DNA of 36,491 bases from Paulinella micropora (lineage: Eukaryota; Cercozoa; Imbricatea; Euglyphida). A program made the translations under genes and the position numbers. How positions within the stretch are numbered: position 1 is the first letter of the stretch; each line of letters opens with the position of its first letter. This document shows, piece after piece, positions 10,032 to 19,710 of the stretch. Below the pieces are notes generated by a model. That model ran no database searches. It was given only the letters and a program-made list of their open reading frames with translations, and was not told the DNA's origin. The stretch lies in assembly GCA_009731375.1 (NCBI GenBank), contig BJOX01000331.1:198884-235374 (forward strand). The letters are read 5' to 3'.

Positions 10032-13000
10032 GTGGTAAAACCTTTATCGCATCTTCCGCATATGCAGGGTCCGTACAATAACCCGTTTGGTCTGTTCAAT
10101 GAGACCTTCATGGGGCCGTACCATACCAACCCGAGTGCGGAGTGTTGTGACTATATGATGCACTCCGTTGCCTTCAATGCTCTTGACGATTCGAGACTAT
10201 GGGTCGCACCATGCCAATGGTCGAACTCGTGCCAATACCAACACCCACGCCAGGGTCAAGAACGGGTGGAGCCACTGAAGTGGTACATTCACCGTTGGTA
10301 TGTTGGCCGGTCCAAGGTCAAGAAGGACGGCAATTGGGTACCCAATCCTAAGGACAATCCCACTATGGGCCTCCGTATTCCCGACGTCAGACAAGACGGA
10401 ACGACGTTCTTCTTGTTTCCGGGGCAAGACCCGTCCTGGCTTGCCGAGGCCAAGAATCGAGTGGCCCAGTACCAAGCCCAGGGTAAAAAGTACGATGAGG
10501 TGGCATGCTATATGCCAGGGAAGGAACACCTAATCGGTAAAACATATATACATACACACCCCCACCGACCTGAGCTGCCCCTATGCTTAATGCAGGCGCC
10601 AAAAAGGCAAAGACTGGGAAGAGGAAGAACAAGACCCAATAGTCTTGCACCCACCAAAGCGGTGACGTCTGTGTCAGCATCACGAGGCACCTTGCCCTCG
10701 GGAGCGCCCTCCTTGCAACCGAGCGAGACAATGGTGACCCGTGGCGACCAACAGCCAAAGGCGCCCAATACGGGGACAGCCGTCAAACAGCCATACCCAG
10801 TGGCTCCGACTCCTCTTCTTCCGGTCCCGGCCCAACTGCCGAAGGACACGTTGTATAAACCAATAGAGGCTACGACCTCACCGATAGTAGATAGCGTTGA
10901 GACGAGGGATAAGGATATAAAGATGGGTAGCGACGACAACCGTCGGGAGCGTGTGCCGAACGAGCCGGCCGCGGTCGCTGATCTCAACATAGAGGTCGGT
11001 TTACTCAATCCCTTACCCAAAGACACCGTCGCAAAGGCGACGCCTGCCGTTGATCCTGACACGATCACATCAAGTACATGTGATGGGAGGGCACCCAATA
11101 CGCCCTCGGACCCTCGCGTAAGACGCGCGAGACCTACCAGTGTCCAGCAGGTAGCAAAACCCGCTCCTTTTGTGAACAAGGTAAATAAAACGTATGCAGG
11201 GGCGAAATCATACATTCATAATACTCACATAAGGCCTTCCCTATTGGGCCGGCGTGCCAGATTGACCAGAGGCACAGTCATCGGGTCCGATATAAATCAC
11301 CCACGCATACCACGCCCAGACGACAAGGCTATCCAATCATTGCCGGTCGGGTACTCTCCTTCACCTTTTCGAACGACGACCACCATGGTCTTACCCACCT
11401 CACATGGGAACAAAACCATTGCCCCGTCTGTCCTACGTCAACTGGGGCTCAATCCACTGCACAACTCTGACCAACTCAGCGCAGCGGCGCGAACACAAGC
11501 GCGACAGTTTGCTGAGATGGAGTTGCAGGCCTTGGTAACCCGAGCTACACCAGTAGACCTCCCACCAGCGGAGGCACGTGATATGAGTTATACAAGACTA
11601 TACTGGAAAGAACTCAACTGCTATCTAGATACCGGAAATGATAGCATGGCTCAAATCACGTTCGCAGGCAGTCGATTCATCGACAAATATGGACGCCTGT
11701 TCAATTTTGGTAAGACAGGCACACTCGGTTACATCCGGGGTGCCAACGACCAACGGAGCGAAATCATAGGTCGCGTTCCATTGACGATCGAATTCCCATC
11801 CGGGATGTCTTACACCATACACGTCCTAGTCGTCCCAGACTTCCCAGGCACTATTGTCTTAGGCAAACCCGACCTAAAGATGATGGATGCACAGCTCATG
11901 CTGGGACAAGACATAATCAAGTACGGTTGTGGACGCCAGGAGTCTGAATTTCCGATCCTTAACCCGGAAATGGACCTCCCACGAAAGCACTTCTATGGCG
12001 GAAGGGCGCAGGTTACCCTGATACCACCAGCCCCTCCTCTGCCTTATGATGATCACCTCACGGAGCAAGCTCGGCCAACCCCAAAGGGCACGGCCTGGGT
12101 ATGCACCAATGTATACATCCCAGAGTCGGAGAACAAGCCGCCCGACCCATGGGAGGACTTTGAGAAGCTCGCGACCAAGAGGGACGAACAGATCCTGCTC
12201 CTTAAGCGTCAGGAAGACTCATGGTATGGCTTTAACCAGCCGGGTCAACTGAACAAGGGGGTACACCAATTTGTACGGGTCAAGACAAGCCTTGTCTTTC
12301 ATGCTTCCAAACTGCTTACGGAGGACGACGACGTCTTTCTAAAGCTAAAGCAATGGTACAAAGGCGCCGACCCGATACAGCCGGACAGCTTAACGGCGGT
12401 ACCAAAAATCCTAGCTGACCGCCTAGATCGGGGCGAAGAAATCACGATCATCCTTCCAATCCATCCCACCGTCATGTGGTGGAGAGATGTTTTGGATCGG
12501 GTAGTCGACGATCCTATTCCGATACCCAGCCGACAGTCCAAGCCCCTTATCGCCTTTCGTTTGGGGTCTGTTCAGCACGGGTTAGCCTACCGTACCAAGC
12601 TCATGACTCGCAAGGTCGATGACTTACGGGAAACGGCATTCCAAATCTTCCCAGGCTTCTATCATAAGTCCGCAGCGAAACAATACGCCGAAAAGATAGC
12701 CGACCTGCAGGAGTTTGCCTCATGGGACACCCAACCCTCCACGCGATACCCGGGCAGGGACGCGAAGGACGAGATTGAAGACCCGGACTCCATAGTTGAG
12801 TACCCGGATGACCCACGGGACCAAAAGCCCGTAGAGGAGATCATTGACGAGGTCATGGCGCGACAACGCGGTTCGCCAGACTTTGTCCGGGATCTAAAAG
12901 CTCAATTCCTGAAAAACAAGAAGCTGTTCGGCCCACTTGTCGCCGGCGGTGTAACCCATGCCGCCGCTAGGATAGAACGACAAGTCGGACAAACCATGCC

Positions 13001-14066
13001 CCGCCTCAAAGGATCACGCCTCAGTTACAAAGAGGAACAGATCTGCGAGGAAATGGTGCAGGACATCCTTGCCAAACAACTGATCGAGCCGTCGTGGTCG
13101 GAATTCCGATCGCCGGTCAGACTGGCCCCGAAGCCGGATGGCAAAGAGCGCTTGTGCATCAACTATACGAGGCTCAACAAGATCATTAAGAGCGTCGAGG
13201 CCCCTATCCCTCGAATGCGCGATGGTCTTAACAGGCTTCGTCAGGCCAAATTCTTTACCAAACTTGATCTCAAGAACGGCTTCTGGAATATACCGCTCGA
13301 CGCGGAAAGCCGCCCGTTAACTGCCTTCGCTGTCGGAGGGAGATTGTACCAATGGACAGTCCTCCCGATGGGACTGAAGACAGCTCCGGCGATATTCCAG
13401 GACTGTATGAACCGGGCTCTATCGGACCCGAAATATGGGGACGAACAATTCATAGAGACCTATGGGCACACGAACCAGTATAGCTTCTGCTATATTGACG
13501 ATATCGTGATCTACTCCGATACGGAGGCGGAACACCTGGCCCATGTGTCAGATGTGTTACGTCGCCTGGAGGCCTTCGGCTTGAAGCTGAACCTAGAGAA
13601 GTGCTCGTTCGCCAACGATCACATCGACTATCTAGGGTACAGGGTACAAGGAGGCGAAATAGTGCTGAAGCCGGAGAAGCGGGACGCCATTCGTTCCCTC
13701 CCGCGCCCTAACACACGCACTGCGCTACACTCCTTCCTGTGTATGGCCCAAGTCTACTCCGAGTTTATTCCCAACTTCCAAGACTTTGTCAAACCGCTAC
13801 GGGACTTCTGCCTCAAAGGCGACCCGTATGGCGAATGGCCACCAAAGGCCGAAGAGACATATAACAAGTTGAAAGAAGCTTTGACACGAGATCCTCTTAC
13901 AGAGGGCGGGTCGGTCCTAATCCTACCTGACTTTGAAACGCGCTTCGTACTAGCCACTGACGCGTCCAAATATGCAGTCGGGGCAGTGCTACAGCAATAT
14001 GACGCAACACACCAGCAACTCCGGCCTATCATGTTCGTCAGCAAAAAGCTGACCCCTGAACAGTGA
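10032..14066 (+). CDS. Gypsy Pol part 1: protease, reverse transcriptase, start of RNase H
   Basis: The frame is the same as Gag and is open from the codon after the TGA at 10019. There is no ATG at its head, so it is probably made as a Gag-Pol fusion. Residues are numbered from 10032. The N-terminal 500 residues are poorly conserved and include a C-X5-C-X3-H cluster near residue 61 and a Pro/Thr-rich linker. The aspartic protease has its active site D533-T-G and a later IVLGKPDL strand. The reverse transcriptase shows PKPDGKERLCINYTRLN, KLDLKNGFW and the catalytic YIDD at 1154-1157, followed by LNLEKCSF and LGY. RNase H begins with VLATDASKYAVG. The frame stops at 14064-14066 inside RNase H, and the domain resumes one frame back in the next entry. 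Palm block C to YIDD is longer than usual. Confidence 0.93.
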   Translation: MVKPLSHLPHMQGPYNNPFGLFNETFMGPYHTNPSAECCDYMMHSVAFNALDDSRLWVAPCQWSNSCQYQHPRQGQERVEPLKWYIHRWYVGRSKVKKDGNWVPNPKDNPTMGLRIPDVRQDGTTFFLFPGQDPSWLAEAKNRVAQYQAQGKKYDEVACYMPGKEHLIGKTYIHTHPHRPELPLCLMQAPKRQRLGRGRTRPNSLAPTKAVTSVSASRGTLPSGAPSLQPSETMVTRGDQQPKAPNTGTAVKQPYPVAPTPLLPVPAQLPKDTLYKPIEATTSPIVDSVETRDKDIKMGSDDNRRERVPNEPAAVADLNIEVGLLNPLPKDTVAKATPAVDPDTITSSTCDGRAPNTPSDPRVRRARPTSVQQVAKPAPFVNKVNKTYAGAKSYIHNTHIRPSLLGRRARLTRGTVIGSDINHPRIPRPDDKAIQSLPVGYSPSPFRTTTTMVLPTSHGNKTIAPSVLRQLGLNPLHNSDQLSAAARTQARQFAEMELQALVTRATPVDLPPAEARDMSYTRLYWKELNCYLDTGNDSMAQITFAGSRFIDKYGRLFNFGKTGTLGYIRGANDQRSEIIGRVPLTIEFPSGMSYTIHVLVVPDFPGTIVLGKPDLKMMDAQLMLGQDIIKYGCGRQESEFPILNPEMDLPRKHFYGGRAQVTLIPPAPPLPYDDHLTEQARPTPKGTAWVCTNVYIPESENKPPDPWEDFEKLATKRDEQILLLKRQEDSWYGFNQPGQLNKGVHQFVRVKTSLVFHASKLLTEDDDVFLKLKQWYKGADPIQPDSLTAVPKILADRLDRGEEITIILPIHPTVMWWRDVLDRVVDDPIPIPSRQSKPLIAFRLGSVQHGLAYRTKLMTRKVDDLRETAFQIFPGFYHKSAAKQYAEKIADLQEFASWDTQPSTRYPGRDAKDEIEDPDSIVEYPDDPRDQKPVEEIIDEVMARQRGSPDFVRDLKAQFLKNKKLFGPLVAGGVTHAAARIERQVGQTMPRLKGSRLSYKEEQICEEMVQDILAKQLIEPSWSEFRSPVRLAPKPDGKERLCINYTRLNKIIKSVEAPIPRMRDGLNRLRQAKFFTKLDLKNGFWNIPLDAESRPLTAFAVGGRLYQWTVLPMGLKTAPAIFQDCMNRALSDPKYGDEQFIETYGHTNQYSFCYIDDIVIYSDTEAEHLAHVSDVLRRLEAFGLKLNLEKCSFANDHIDYLGYRVQGGEIVLKPEKRDAIRSLPRPNTRTALHSFLCMAQVYSEFIPNFQDFVKPLRDFCLKGDPYGEWPPKAEETYNKLKEALTRDPLTEGGSVLILPDFETRFVLATDASKYAVGAVLQQYDATHQQLRPIMFVSKKLTPEQ

Positions 14067-16678
14067 ACTACTGCACACGACAGCGCGAAGCGCTGGCGAT
14101 CGTGTGGGCGTTCAGCAGGCTCAGAGAGTACTTGTGGGGCGCACCGAACATACTGGTTCAAACCGACCATGCCAATTTGAGATGGCTCATGGACAAGGAA
14201 CATACGGGCCGACTAGCACGATGGCAGTCGGAACTAGCCCTGTATGATTTCACCATCGAGTACATCAAGGGTAAGGAAAACACGGTACCGGACAGCCTTT
14301 CCCAAATGCCGAGAGTCAAGGGCTCCATCGGGGACGGACTGGATCGGTTTGCCATGTATACACCAACGGCATGCCTAGTCGGGTGGACCGGCAACGATGA
14401 CTGGTTGTCCACCGAACACACGCCGGGGTTTCGGGACACACTGCCTACAGGGATGGCATACCTTGCCACCAGCACCCATAGCTGGAGACCGGAATACACA
14501 CCGGACACCCGGGAGCAGTTGCTAGAAAGCCTTGAGTCCATCCGCCGCGTTTGTTGCGCCCAGCACGACGCGGAGGACTGGCGGGATCTCCTCGAGGAGA
14601 TCGACACGCAGGCGGATATCCTCAGTGAGGGTGACATTCGGGAAGGACAAACCCACGAACATGAACACTCCACGAACGCGTTCTTTGCCAATAAGGAACA
14701 ATCGTTCTGGGTGCCGAAACATGTTCACCCATCACGATCTGCTACCATTGCAGCCGCAAACCAAACCCAACACACCCGGGCGCATATCAGTCTAGTCACT
14801 ACTGCCCTAGAGCTGGATGACATGGACATGACCCTGGCCAGCCCTGCGGTATTTGGCCAATTAGCCAGGAATTCGAAGGAATGGGGCCCCTTCATCTCTC
14901 ACGCCATGGATGCCCAAAAGCATCCCGAGACAAGGGAAATCCACCTTCATAAGAAGACCATGGCTTGGCATGACGACCTCCTATGGTATAAAGGGAAAGG
15001 GGGCAAGTGGGAAAAGACACCGTCCAAATGGACACTGTGGGTCCCTCCACAGCTTCGCAAGGCAATCTTGACCGCTACTCATCGCTCCGCCCTGAACTCT
15101 CACCTAGGAAGAGACAAAATGTCATGGTTTATTTCCCGCAAATTCTGGTGGCACGGCATGCAGCAGGCCATTGGTGACACAGTGGCAACATGCGAGCATT
15201 GCAAGCAAACCAAATCCCCGCACCCGAATTCTCACACGGGCCTGTATGGCGAATACAAGCTTACAGACGACCTGTTTGAGACCCTACACATAGATTTCGT
15301 GGGCCCACTTCCACGCTCAGAACAGCATAACTACCGGTACATCCTGACCTCCATAGACCGATATTCGAACTACGTGTTCGCGGTCCCGGTCAAGGAGAAG
15401 GACGCAACATCGACGTGCGAAGCGTTGATAGATCACGTCTTTCGGTACACGGGAGTACCCAAAAACGTATACAGTGATAGAGGCTCGGAGTTCACCAATG
15501 AACTCTCAGCACAGCTGTCTACGGCGTGGGGATTCAAGTGGAAATATGTCACTGCTTACTCGCCAGAGAGTAACGGCAAGATAGAGAGGGTCCATAGGCC
15601 ACTCAAGGCCGCTCTCCAACAATATTGCCGGGATAACCAACACATCTGGCACAGGGCACTTCCGTCCTTCGTGTTCTCCATGAACAACACAGGGTCGAAG
15701 GCGTTGGGTGGCAAAACCACCGGCGCCTCCCCAAACTTGCTCGTGTACGGCCGCCACCTACGTATTCCGGAAGACATGGTGCTCCCGCACCGCCCGGAAG
15801 GCGGATTCCTAGAACACGAAGAGCTCTTTGCTTGTCGCCTACGCGTGATGGCTGAAACACGCCATTACGTGGCAAAGGCCAGAGAAGCCGAAGAAGCCAA
15901 CCACAGAAACCAGAACGCACCTTCCAAGGTCAAGTACGAATCGGGAGAGTACCATGCGGGGGATCTCGTATTCCTATACGTCCCGCAGGTCCCCAACTTG
16001 GTCAGTGTTAAGCTCTTCCCAATGTGGCAGGGACCCTACACCGTCCTGGAACAAGTAGGAGCTCTGACCTACCGCATCCAGGGTAAAGGCAAGACACTGG
16101 TGGTTCATGTCCGACGCTTAATGCGCTTTAACCCCATGCTCGACCGAAACGAGACCATGGCGGATGCTATCCAAAAGCTGAACGTAAGCTTGCGTGCCCC
16201 GCCCAAGCGCCGTGATAGGACGGTCGAGGCTAAGGGTAATCCCGATCAGCCGATCCCGGCTGCGGAGAATAACGCGGCTACGGCACCCAGCCAGGAGGAA
16301 ATGGACGTCGACCAAGACGACGGATCCTCTCCGGCAGTTATAGCTCCGCGGCCGGACATACATCCGCAGACCGAACAGGAGGAAAAGGCAGCTGTTGTCC
16401 CTCAGCGCCCGCCGAGCGAGTCCAAGCTCAAGAAAGGCGAGGACGCTAAGACCATTTATTGGCACGTGGGGAAAATACCCCTACTTTGCCCACCGGAGGC
16501 CCACGTAGGCGACGATTGCCTAAACGACTTCTTCCTAATGAAAGTCCGGGAATGGGAACCGAAGGTCCGCGCCACACGGGTACACAAAGTAACCAAGGCC
16601 GAACCGCCCATCCTCCAGTTTTATCGGTCACACCAAGACCTTGACGATCCTGAGTCCCGAATATTATCCAGTATATAG
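14063..16678 (+). CDS. Gypsy Pol part 2: rest of RNase H, integrase, GPY/F end
   Basis: This frame is shifted by -1 relative to part 1 and overlaps it by four bases. It opens with NYCTRQREALAIVWAF, the glutamate-bearing helix of RNase H, then VQTDHANLRWL and the DSLSQMP end of that domain. Integrase follows, with an N-terminal HHCC zinc site (THRSALNSH ... CEHC). The catalytic residues are D411 (HIDFVGP), D472 (YSDRGSEF) and E508 (NGKIERVH), numbered from 14063, which gives D-X60-D-X35-E. A GPY/F-type module (MWQGPYTVLEQV) comes next. The last 200 residues are acidic and low in complexity, then globular. No chromodomain signature is visible. The single frame change here is probably an indel or base error rather than regulated, because it splits a folded domain. 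Confidence 0.93.
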   Translation: MNYCTRQREALAIVWAFSRLREYLWGAPNILVQTDHANLRWLMDKEHTGRLARWQSELALYDFTIEYIKGKENTVPDSLSQMPRVKGSIGDGLDRFAMYTPTACLVGWTGNDDWLSTEHTPGFRDTLPTGMAYLATSTHSWRPEYTPDTREQLLESLESIRRVCCAQHDAEDWRDLLEEIDTQADILSEGDIREGQTHEHEHSTNAFFANKEQSFWVPKHVHPSRSATIAAANQTQHTRAHISLVTTALELDDMDMTLASPAVFGQLARNSKEWGPFISHAMDAQKHPETREIHLHKKTMAWHDDLLWYKGKGGKWEKTPSKWTLWVPPQLRKAILTATHRSALNSHLGRDKMSWFISRKFWWHGMQQAIGDTVATCEHCKQTKSPHPNSHTGLYGEYKLTDDLFETLHIDFVGPLPRSEQHNYRYILTSIDRYSNYVFAVPVKEKDATSTCEALIDHVFRYTGVPKNVYSDRGSEFTNELSAQLSTAWGFKWKYVTAYSPESNGKIERVHRPLKAALQQYCRDNQHIWHRALPSFVFSMNNTGSKALGGKTTGASPNLLVYGRHLRIPEDMVLPHRPEGGFLEHEELFACRLRVMAETRHYVAKAREAEEANHRNQNAPSKVKYESGEYHAGDLVFLYVPQVPNLVSVKLFPMWQGPYTVLEQVGALTYRIQGKGKTLVVHVRRLMRFNPMLDRNETMADAIQKLNVSLRAPPKRRDRTVEAKGNPDQPIPAAENNAATAPSQEEMDVDQDDGSSPAVIAPRPDIHPQTEQEEKAAVVPQRPPSESKLKKGEDAKTIYWHVGKIPLLCPPEAHVGDDCLNDFFLMKVREWEPKVRATRVHKVTKAEPPILQFYRSHQDLDDPESRILSSI

Positions 16679-16937
16679 AGACAGGAAGAACGTCGAAACG
16701 TTCTGGAAGGGCATTACCGATAAATCGCCTGGATACAAACCCTGGCAGATACAGGGGTGGCCGCGCATGCTGATAGATTACCCGTTCGACCTCCAACACG
16801 GCCGAATCCCAATCAGGGTATGGGACGAGATAGCCGTGGAAGGCATCTCCACCGATCTCATAGGGGCACCAGCACCGGGTAAATACAAACCTGGTAGGCT
16901 TGGCCAAGCGGCTAAATCCAAACAGGGTCGAAAGTAG
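16641..16937 (+). CDS. Gypsy post-integrase ORF A, possible Pol C-terminal extension
   Basis: I do not recognise this product. The frame overlaps the end of Pol part 2 by 38 bases in another phase and has no ATG at its head. It is tryptophan- and tyrosine-rich (ETFWKGITDKSPGYKPWQIQGW) and ends in a basic tail (KPGRLGQAAKSKQGRK). Its coding character is good and it starts exactly where Pol ends. The simplest reading is that it is the real C-terminus of Pol after a frameshift. A separate small protein is the alternative. Confidence 0.5.
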   Translation: MTILSPEYYPVYRDRKNVETFWKGITDKSPGYKPWQIQGWPRMLIDYPFDLQHGRIPIRVWDEIAVEGISTDLIGAPAPGKYKPGRLGQAAKSKQGRK

Positions 16938-17661
16938 TCGAGGTGATGATCGATGAAATGCATACGAATTCGGGTAGTATAGAGGTACCGGGCACAACCG
17001 CACCACGCGGAAACCTAGCCACTCCTACACTAGGGACACACCCGCCGATATCTCTATCTTATCTAAAATACTACCTAGGTCTGCTCTTCTACGGGAGAGA
17101 AGGGATAGGACCTAACTTGATATGACAAACGGGAAAAATGACCCTGCCCCGCCTGCCGTGGGGTGCGACGGCCCTGAAGGTATCTTGACGGGTCGGTAGT
17201 TGGTGTTGCCGCCATGGGTTGGAATAATTTCAGGCTAGCTCAACCTAGCCATTGCACATCACACTCGCCTCCTCTCGAGTTGTCATTCCGCCTCTCGCGG
17301 CTCTGACATGTGTAGGGTGTGATAGATTATTCCCCACAGAATGTCATGTCATTTATGTCAAGCCCCCTCAATCCTGTTGTTTGGGTGGAAGGTTGAAACA
17401 TACCACGAGCCATAAGCATATATACTCCATTCATGCACTTAAGTGTCCCTATTCCGAAACAGCCCGATTCCTATATAATCCCGAGGCAACAAGTACGGAC
17501 AGGCGAAGGGACCCAAGGGCTCATGTCGCGCCCAAATCCCCCTGTTGACAAGTACATAAGTAAGCAAGTGTGCAAAGACGACAAACATCCAAATCCACAC
17601 GACAAACACACTTACTTTACTCAAAATCTTGGCTCAACAATTCCTAAAATAACTTATAAGT
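16938..17661 (+). other. Non-coding stretch inside the gypsy element
   Basis: This separates ORF A from the membrane-anchored ORF B. Short frames here (for example 17252-17548) lack protein character. It could hold a promoter or a splice acceptor for the downstream ORFs, but no clear signal can be picked out by eye. Confidence 0.45.
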
Positions 17662-18489
17662 ATGTCTCCTGTAGGCATGGAAAAAGCCCTGGAGCTATAT
17701 CTAGCGTTCCTATTAGCGTGCGTGGCGTCAGTGTGCGTTATCGTGGTGGTCCATTTGCTCATGCAAGCCATCGCGGTCGATAGGGGGAAAGCATCGGAAC
17801 AACGGCAGGAAGGCCAGCCGATAGCAGGGGTGCCGCCGGAGGCCAAACAACCGCCTGGGTCCCAATTGCCTATGTCGGAGAGCCCCAGGTTCACCAACCC
17901 ACCACACAAACGACACAAAGCAACGCACTCGGAAGATGAGGGGGCCGGAGACTTTCCGGAGGGCCTTACCCAACCCCGCCCGAGCACAAGCGCGTCCAAT
18001 AGCCCACCCAGCAACACACACAATCTTTCGCCTACCGAGGCCCAGTATGCCCGCATGAGTTCGAAGGAAGTAGCAGCACTGGCTAGTACTGCGAACACAC
18101 CTCCCTCTCCACCAACGGACGAGGATGTCGACCCGGAGGGTATAACCGCCCTACCAGAGGAAGACGACGAACCATGGCGTATGCCGGACGAGTTCGACCA
18201 ATCGGACACCGCATACGAAACGGGGGAAGATAGTGATCCTGATGTGTTGGCGCGCAACCGAGCAAAGCGACGCATAAAGGCCCGCCGCCACTATTGGCGA
18301 CGATTCGGCAGCCAAGACAAAACCGTACCTGACAAATACAGCGACGGGTTGAACCCGGTTGAGGAGTCAAAACCCGTTCCTGCGGTAACCGATTTGGAAT
18401 ATCAGCACCACCGCTGTCCACCGCCCGAAGAACCCCGACATTGGGGCGGGCAGGAACGAGGAGTTTGTGGCATACTTCCACAAAACTGA
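17662..18489 (+). CDS. Gypsy post-integrase ORF B, N-terminal membrane segment, acidic body
   Basis: Unrecognised protein. The ATG at 17662 opens a 275-codon frame. Residues about 10-36 are strongly hydrophobic (LELYLAFLLACVASVCVIVVVHLL) and would be a signal-anchor or transmembrane helix. The rest is disordered in character: Pro, Ser, Glu and Asp rich, with a basic RNRAKRRIKARRHYWRR stretch near residues 192-208. The last about 20 codons are probably out of frame, because the sequence after 18435 reads better in the next phase (EEFVAYFHKTDDLPYVYG), which leads into ORF C. The position after integrase is where envelope-like genes sit in some LTR elements. Only one membrane segment is seen and no envelope motif, so that role is not claimed. 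Confidence 0.55.
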   Translation: MSPVGMEKALELYLAFLLACVASVCVIVVVHLLMQAIAVDRGKASEQRQEGQPIAGVPPEAKQPPGSQLPMSESPRFTNPPHKRHKATHSEDEGAGDFPEGLTQPRPSTSASNSPPSNTHNLSPTEAQYARMSSKEVAALASTANTPPSPPTDEDVDPEGITALPEEDDEPWRMPDEFDQSDTAYETGEDSDPDVLARNRAKRRIKARRHYWRRFGSQDKTVPDKYSDGLNPVEESKPVPAVTDLEYQHHRCPPPEEPRHWGGQERGVCGILPQN

Positions 18490-19381
18490 CGACCTCCCGT
18501 ACGTATACGGCCCGATCGACCGACCTGTATATTGTCACGGGGGCAAATGGGTACGGTCGAACACTTACCGACTCGTTCGATGGGAAACCAAGGAAGGGAA
18601 ACCCAAAGCTCCTCCTTCCAGCCCGCCCCATAGGGTCAACTACGATAACATCAACCGATTGATGATGCCCTATCAAATTTCGGAGCACAATATGCTACGG
18701 GGGGTGGATCCGCACCTTCATCAAATAGCGGTTGAACGCGAAGAGCTCTCTAGGCCCGTTCGATACGCATTTGACCCCGCATCGCGCCGAATACACCGCA
18801 TATACCCTCCATACCCGGATATCACGGACGCGGAGCGCCGCCTGCGGCTCGAATGCCCTGCGCTAAGGCACATAACCAATCTGCGATCCAATCCCTTCCA
18901 ACCTACGAAGGAACCATACCGGCACATCCTGGTCGGAAACCAGGTCAACTGGGTCCCGGACCCTCACCTTTTTGAGGAGTCACCAGCCAAGGGAGTCGCA
19001 CTTGAAGGGAGAGTGCCCACACCGCCCCCACCACTGATGGATGAGAGAGGTGTCTGGTCCAACAACCCGAGCTGTTCCTACATGGACACGGACGCAAACC
19101 TCCTCATGGTGACCTGTTGCGGGCTGAACTCGGTGGCGGTCAATGGATCGTACGCCTGCAACCGCAGATGGACCTTACCCTCTGACATTTACACGTCACC
19201 AGAGCGTAACGGACCGCACCTCGTCCGGAACACACGCTCACCTACAAGAGGCGGGAAAGGAAATTCCCGTTCGCGAATCCAGCGCATGTTCCCCCAGGAC
19301 CGCCAACCTGGCGCGCTCACGAAAATCCACTCCCACACGTGGAATCATACGTCCCTATCCCGAACGACCCTACAACGCTAA
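18467..19381 (+). pseudogene. Gypsy post-integrase ORF C, frame-broken
   Basis: Unrecognised. This frame probably continues ORF B after a frameshift. It is rich in Tyr, Pro, His and Arg (DDLPYVYGPIDRPVYCHGGKW; YPPYPDITDAERRLRLE) and looks like a folded, non-membrane protein. From about 19213 the coding character moves to another phase. There the frame carries YKRRERKFPFANPAHVPPG and closes with a TAG at 19423-19425. The nominal tail of this entry (to 19381) is therefore likely a shadow. At least two frame changes between 17662 and 19425 suggest decay or poor base calling. Confidence 0.5.
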
Positions 19382-19425
19382 CCGAGGCGGAGTGCGTTAA
19401 CTCGTTCCATAATGGGCTGGACTAG
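19213..19425 (+). pseudogene. Displaced C-terminal piece of ORF C
   Basis: In this phase the sequence reads LTYKRRERKFPFANP, then a proline-rich turn, then NPLPHVESYVPIPND and ECVNSFHNGLD before TAG. This is better protein sequence than the overlapping phase gives, so it is taken as the real end of ORF C. The stop lies just after the start of ORF D at 19412. Confidence 0.45.
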
Positions 19426-19639
19426 CTTGTCAGACCAACAAAGGGCGTGTGTGCTCCGATTCTATGGCATAAACGCGCAGCCCAAACATCTCTTGGAACC
19501 CTATGAGCTCCGAAGGCTCCGATGGCCACAAATGGACATCAATTGCTACTACTACCTCCTGGAGGAAGCGGGTGTACCCCTTCCGGAGGAAGTAAAAGCA
19601 TACCGGGCCTATCACCTAAGAAAGGGCCACCTCGCCTGA
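19412..19639 (+). CDS. Gypsy post-integrase ORF D, 75 residues
   Basis: Unrecognised small protein with an ATG at 19412 and a TGA at 19637-19639. It is helix-prone and rich in Leu, Tyr and Arg (LSDQQRACVLRFYGI; YELRRLRWPQM). Its start overlaps the end of ORF C. After its stop a 22-codon frame with similar character begins at once. It may be a complete small protein or one fragment of a longer broken gene. Confidence 0.45.
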   Translation: MGWTSLSDQQRACVLRFYGINAQPKHLLEPYELRRLRWPQMDINCYYYLLEEAGVPLPEEVKAYRAYHLRKGHLA

Positions 19640-19641
19640 TA

Positions 19642-19710
19642 ATGGTCGGGGACGAGTTGCGCCGATTCCTGGAGGCTCTCGGCCTACCCCACGAGGAGAG
19701 TGCAACATAA
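19642..19710 (+). pseudogene. Short frame between ORF D and ORF E
   Basis: Twenty-two codons from an ATG at 19642 (MVGDELRRFLEALGLPHEE) end at 19708-19710 and overlap the next frame. The amphipathic helix-like sequence suggests it is really coding and links ORF D to ORF E through frame changes. Confidence 0.35.

Noticed and set aside
10508-11215. 235-codon minus-strand frame opposite gypsy Pol
   Set aside because: It is a shadow of the Pol frame, caused by its low stop density, with no features of its own.
16140-16678. Chromodomain at the end of gypsy integrase
   Set aside because: The tail is acidic and low in complexity and lacks the aromatic cage pattern of chromodomains.
17662-18489. 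Envelope gene of a gypsy-type retrovirus
   Set aside because: There is only one hydrophobic segment, at the N-terminus; no cleavage site, fusion segment or C-terminal anchor is seen.
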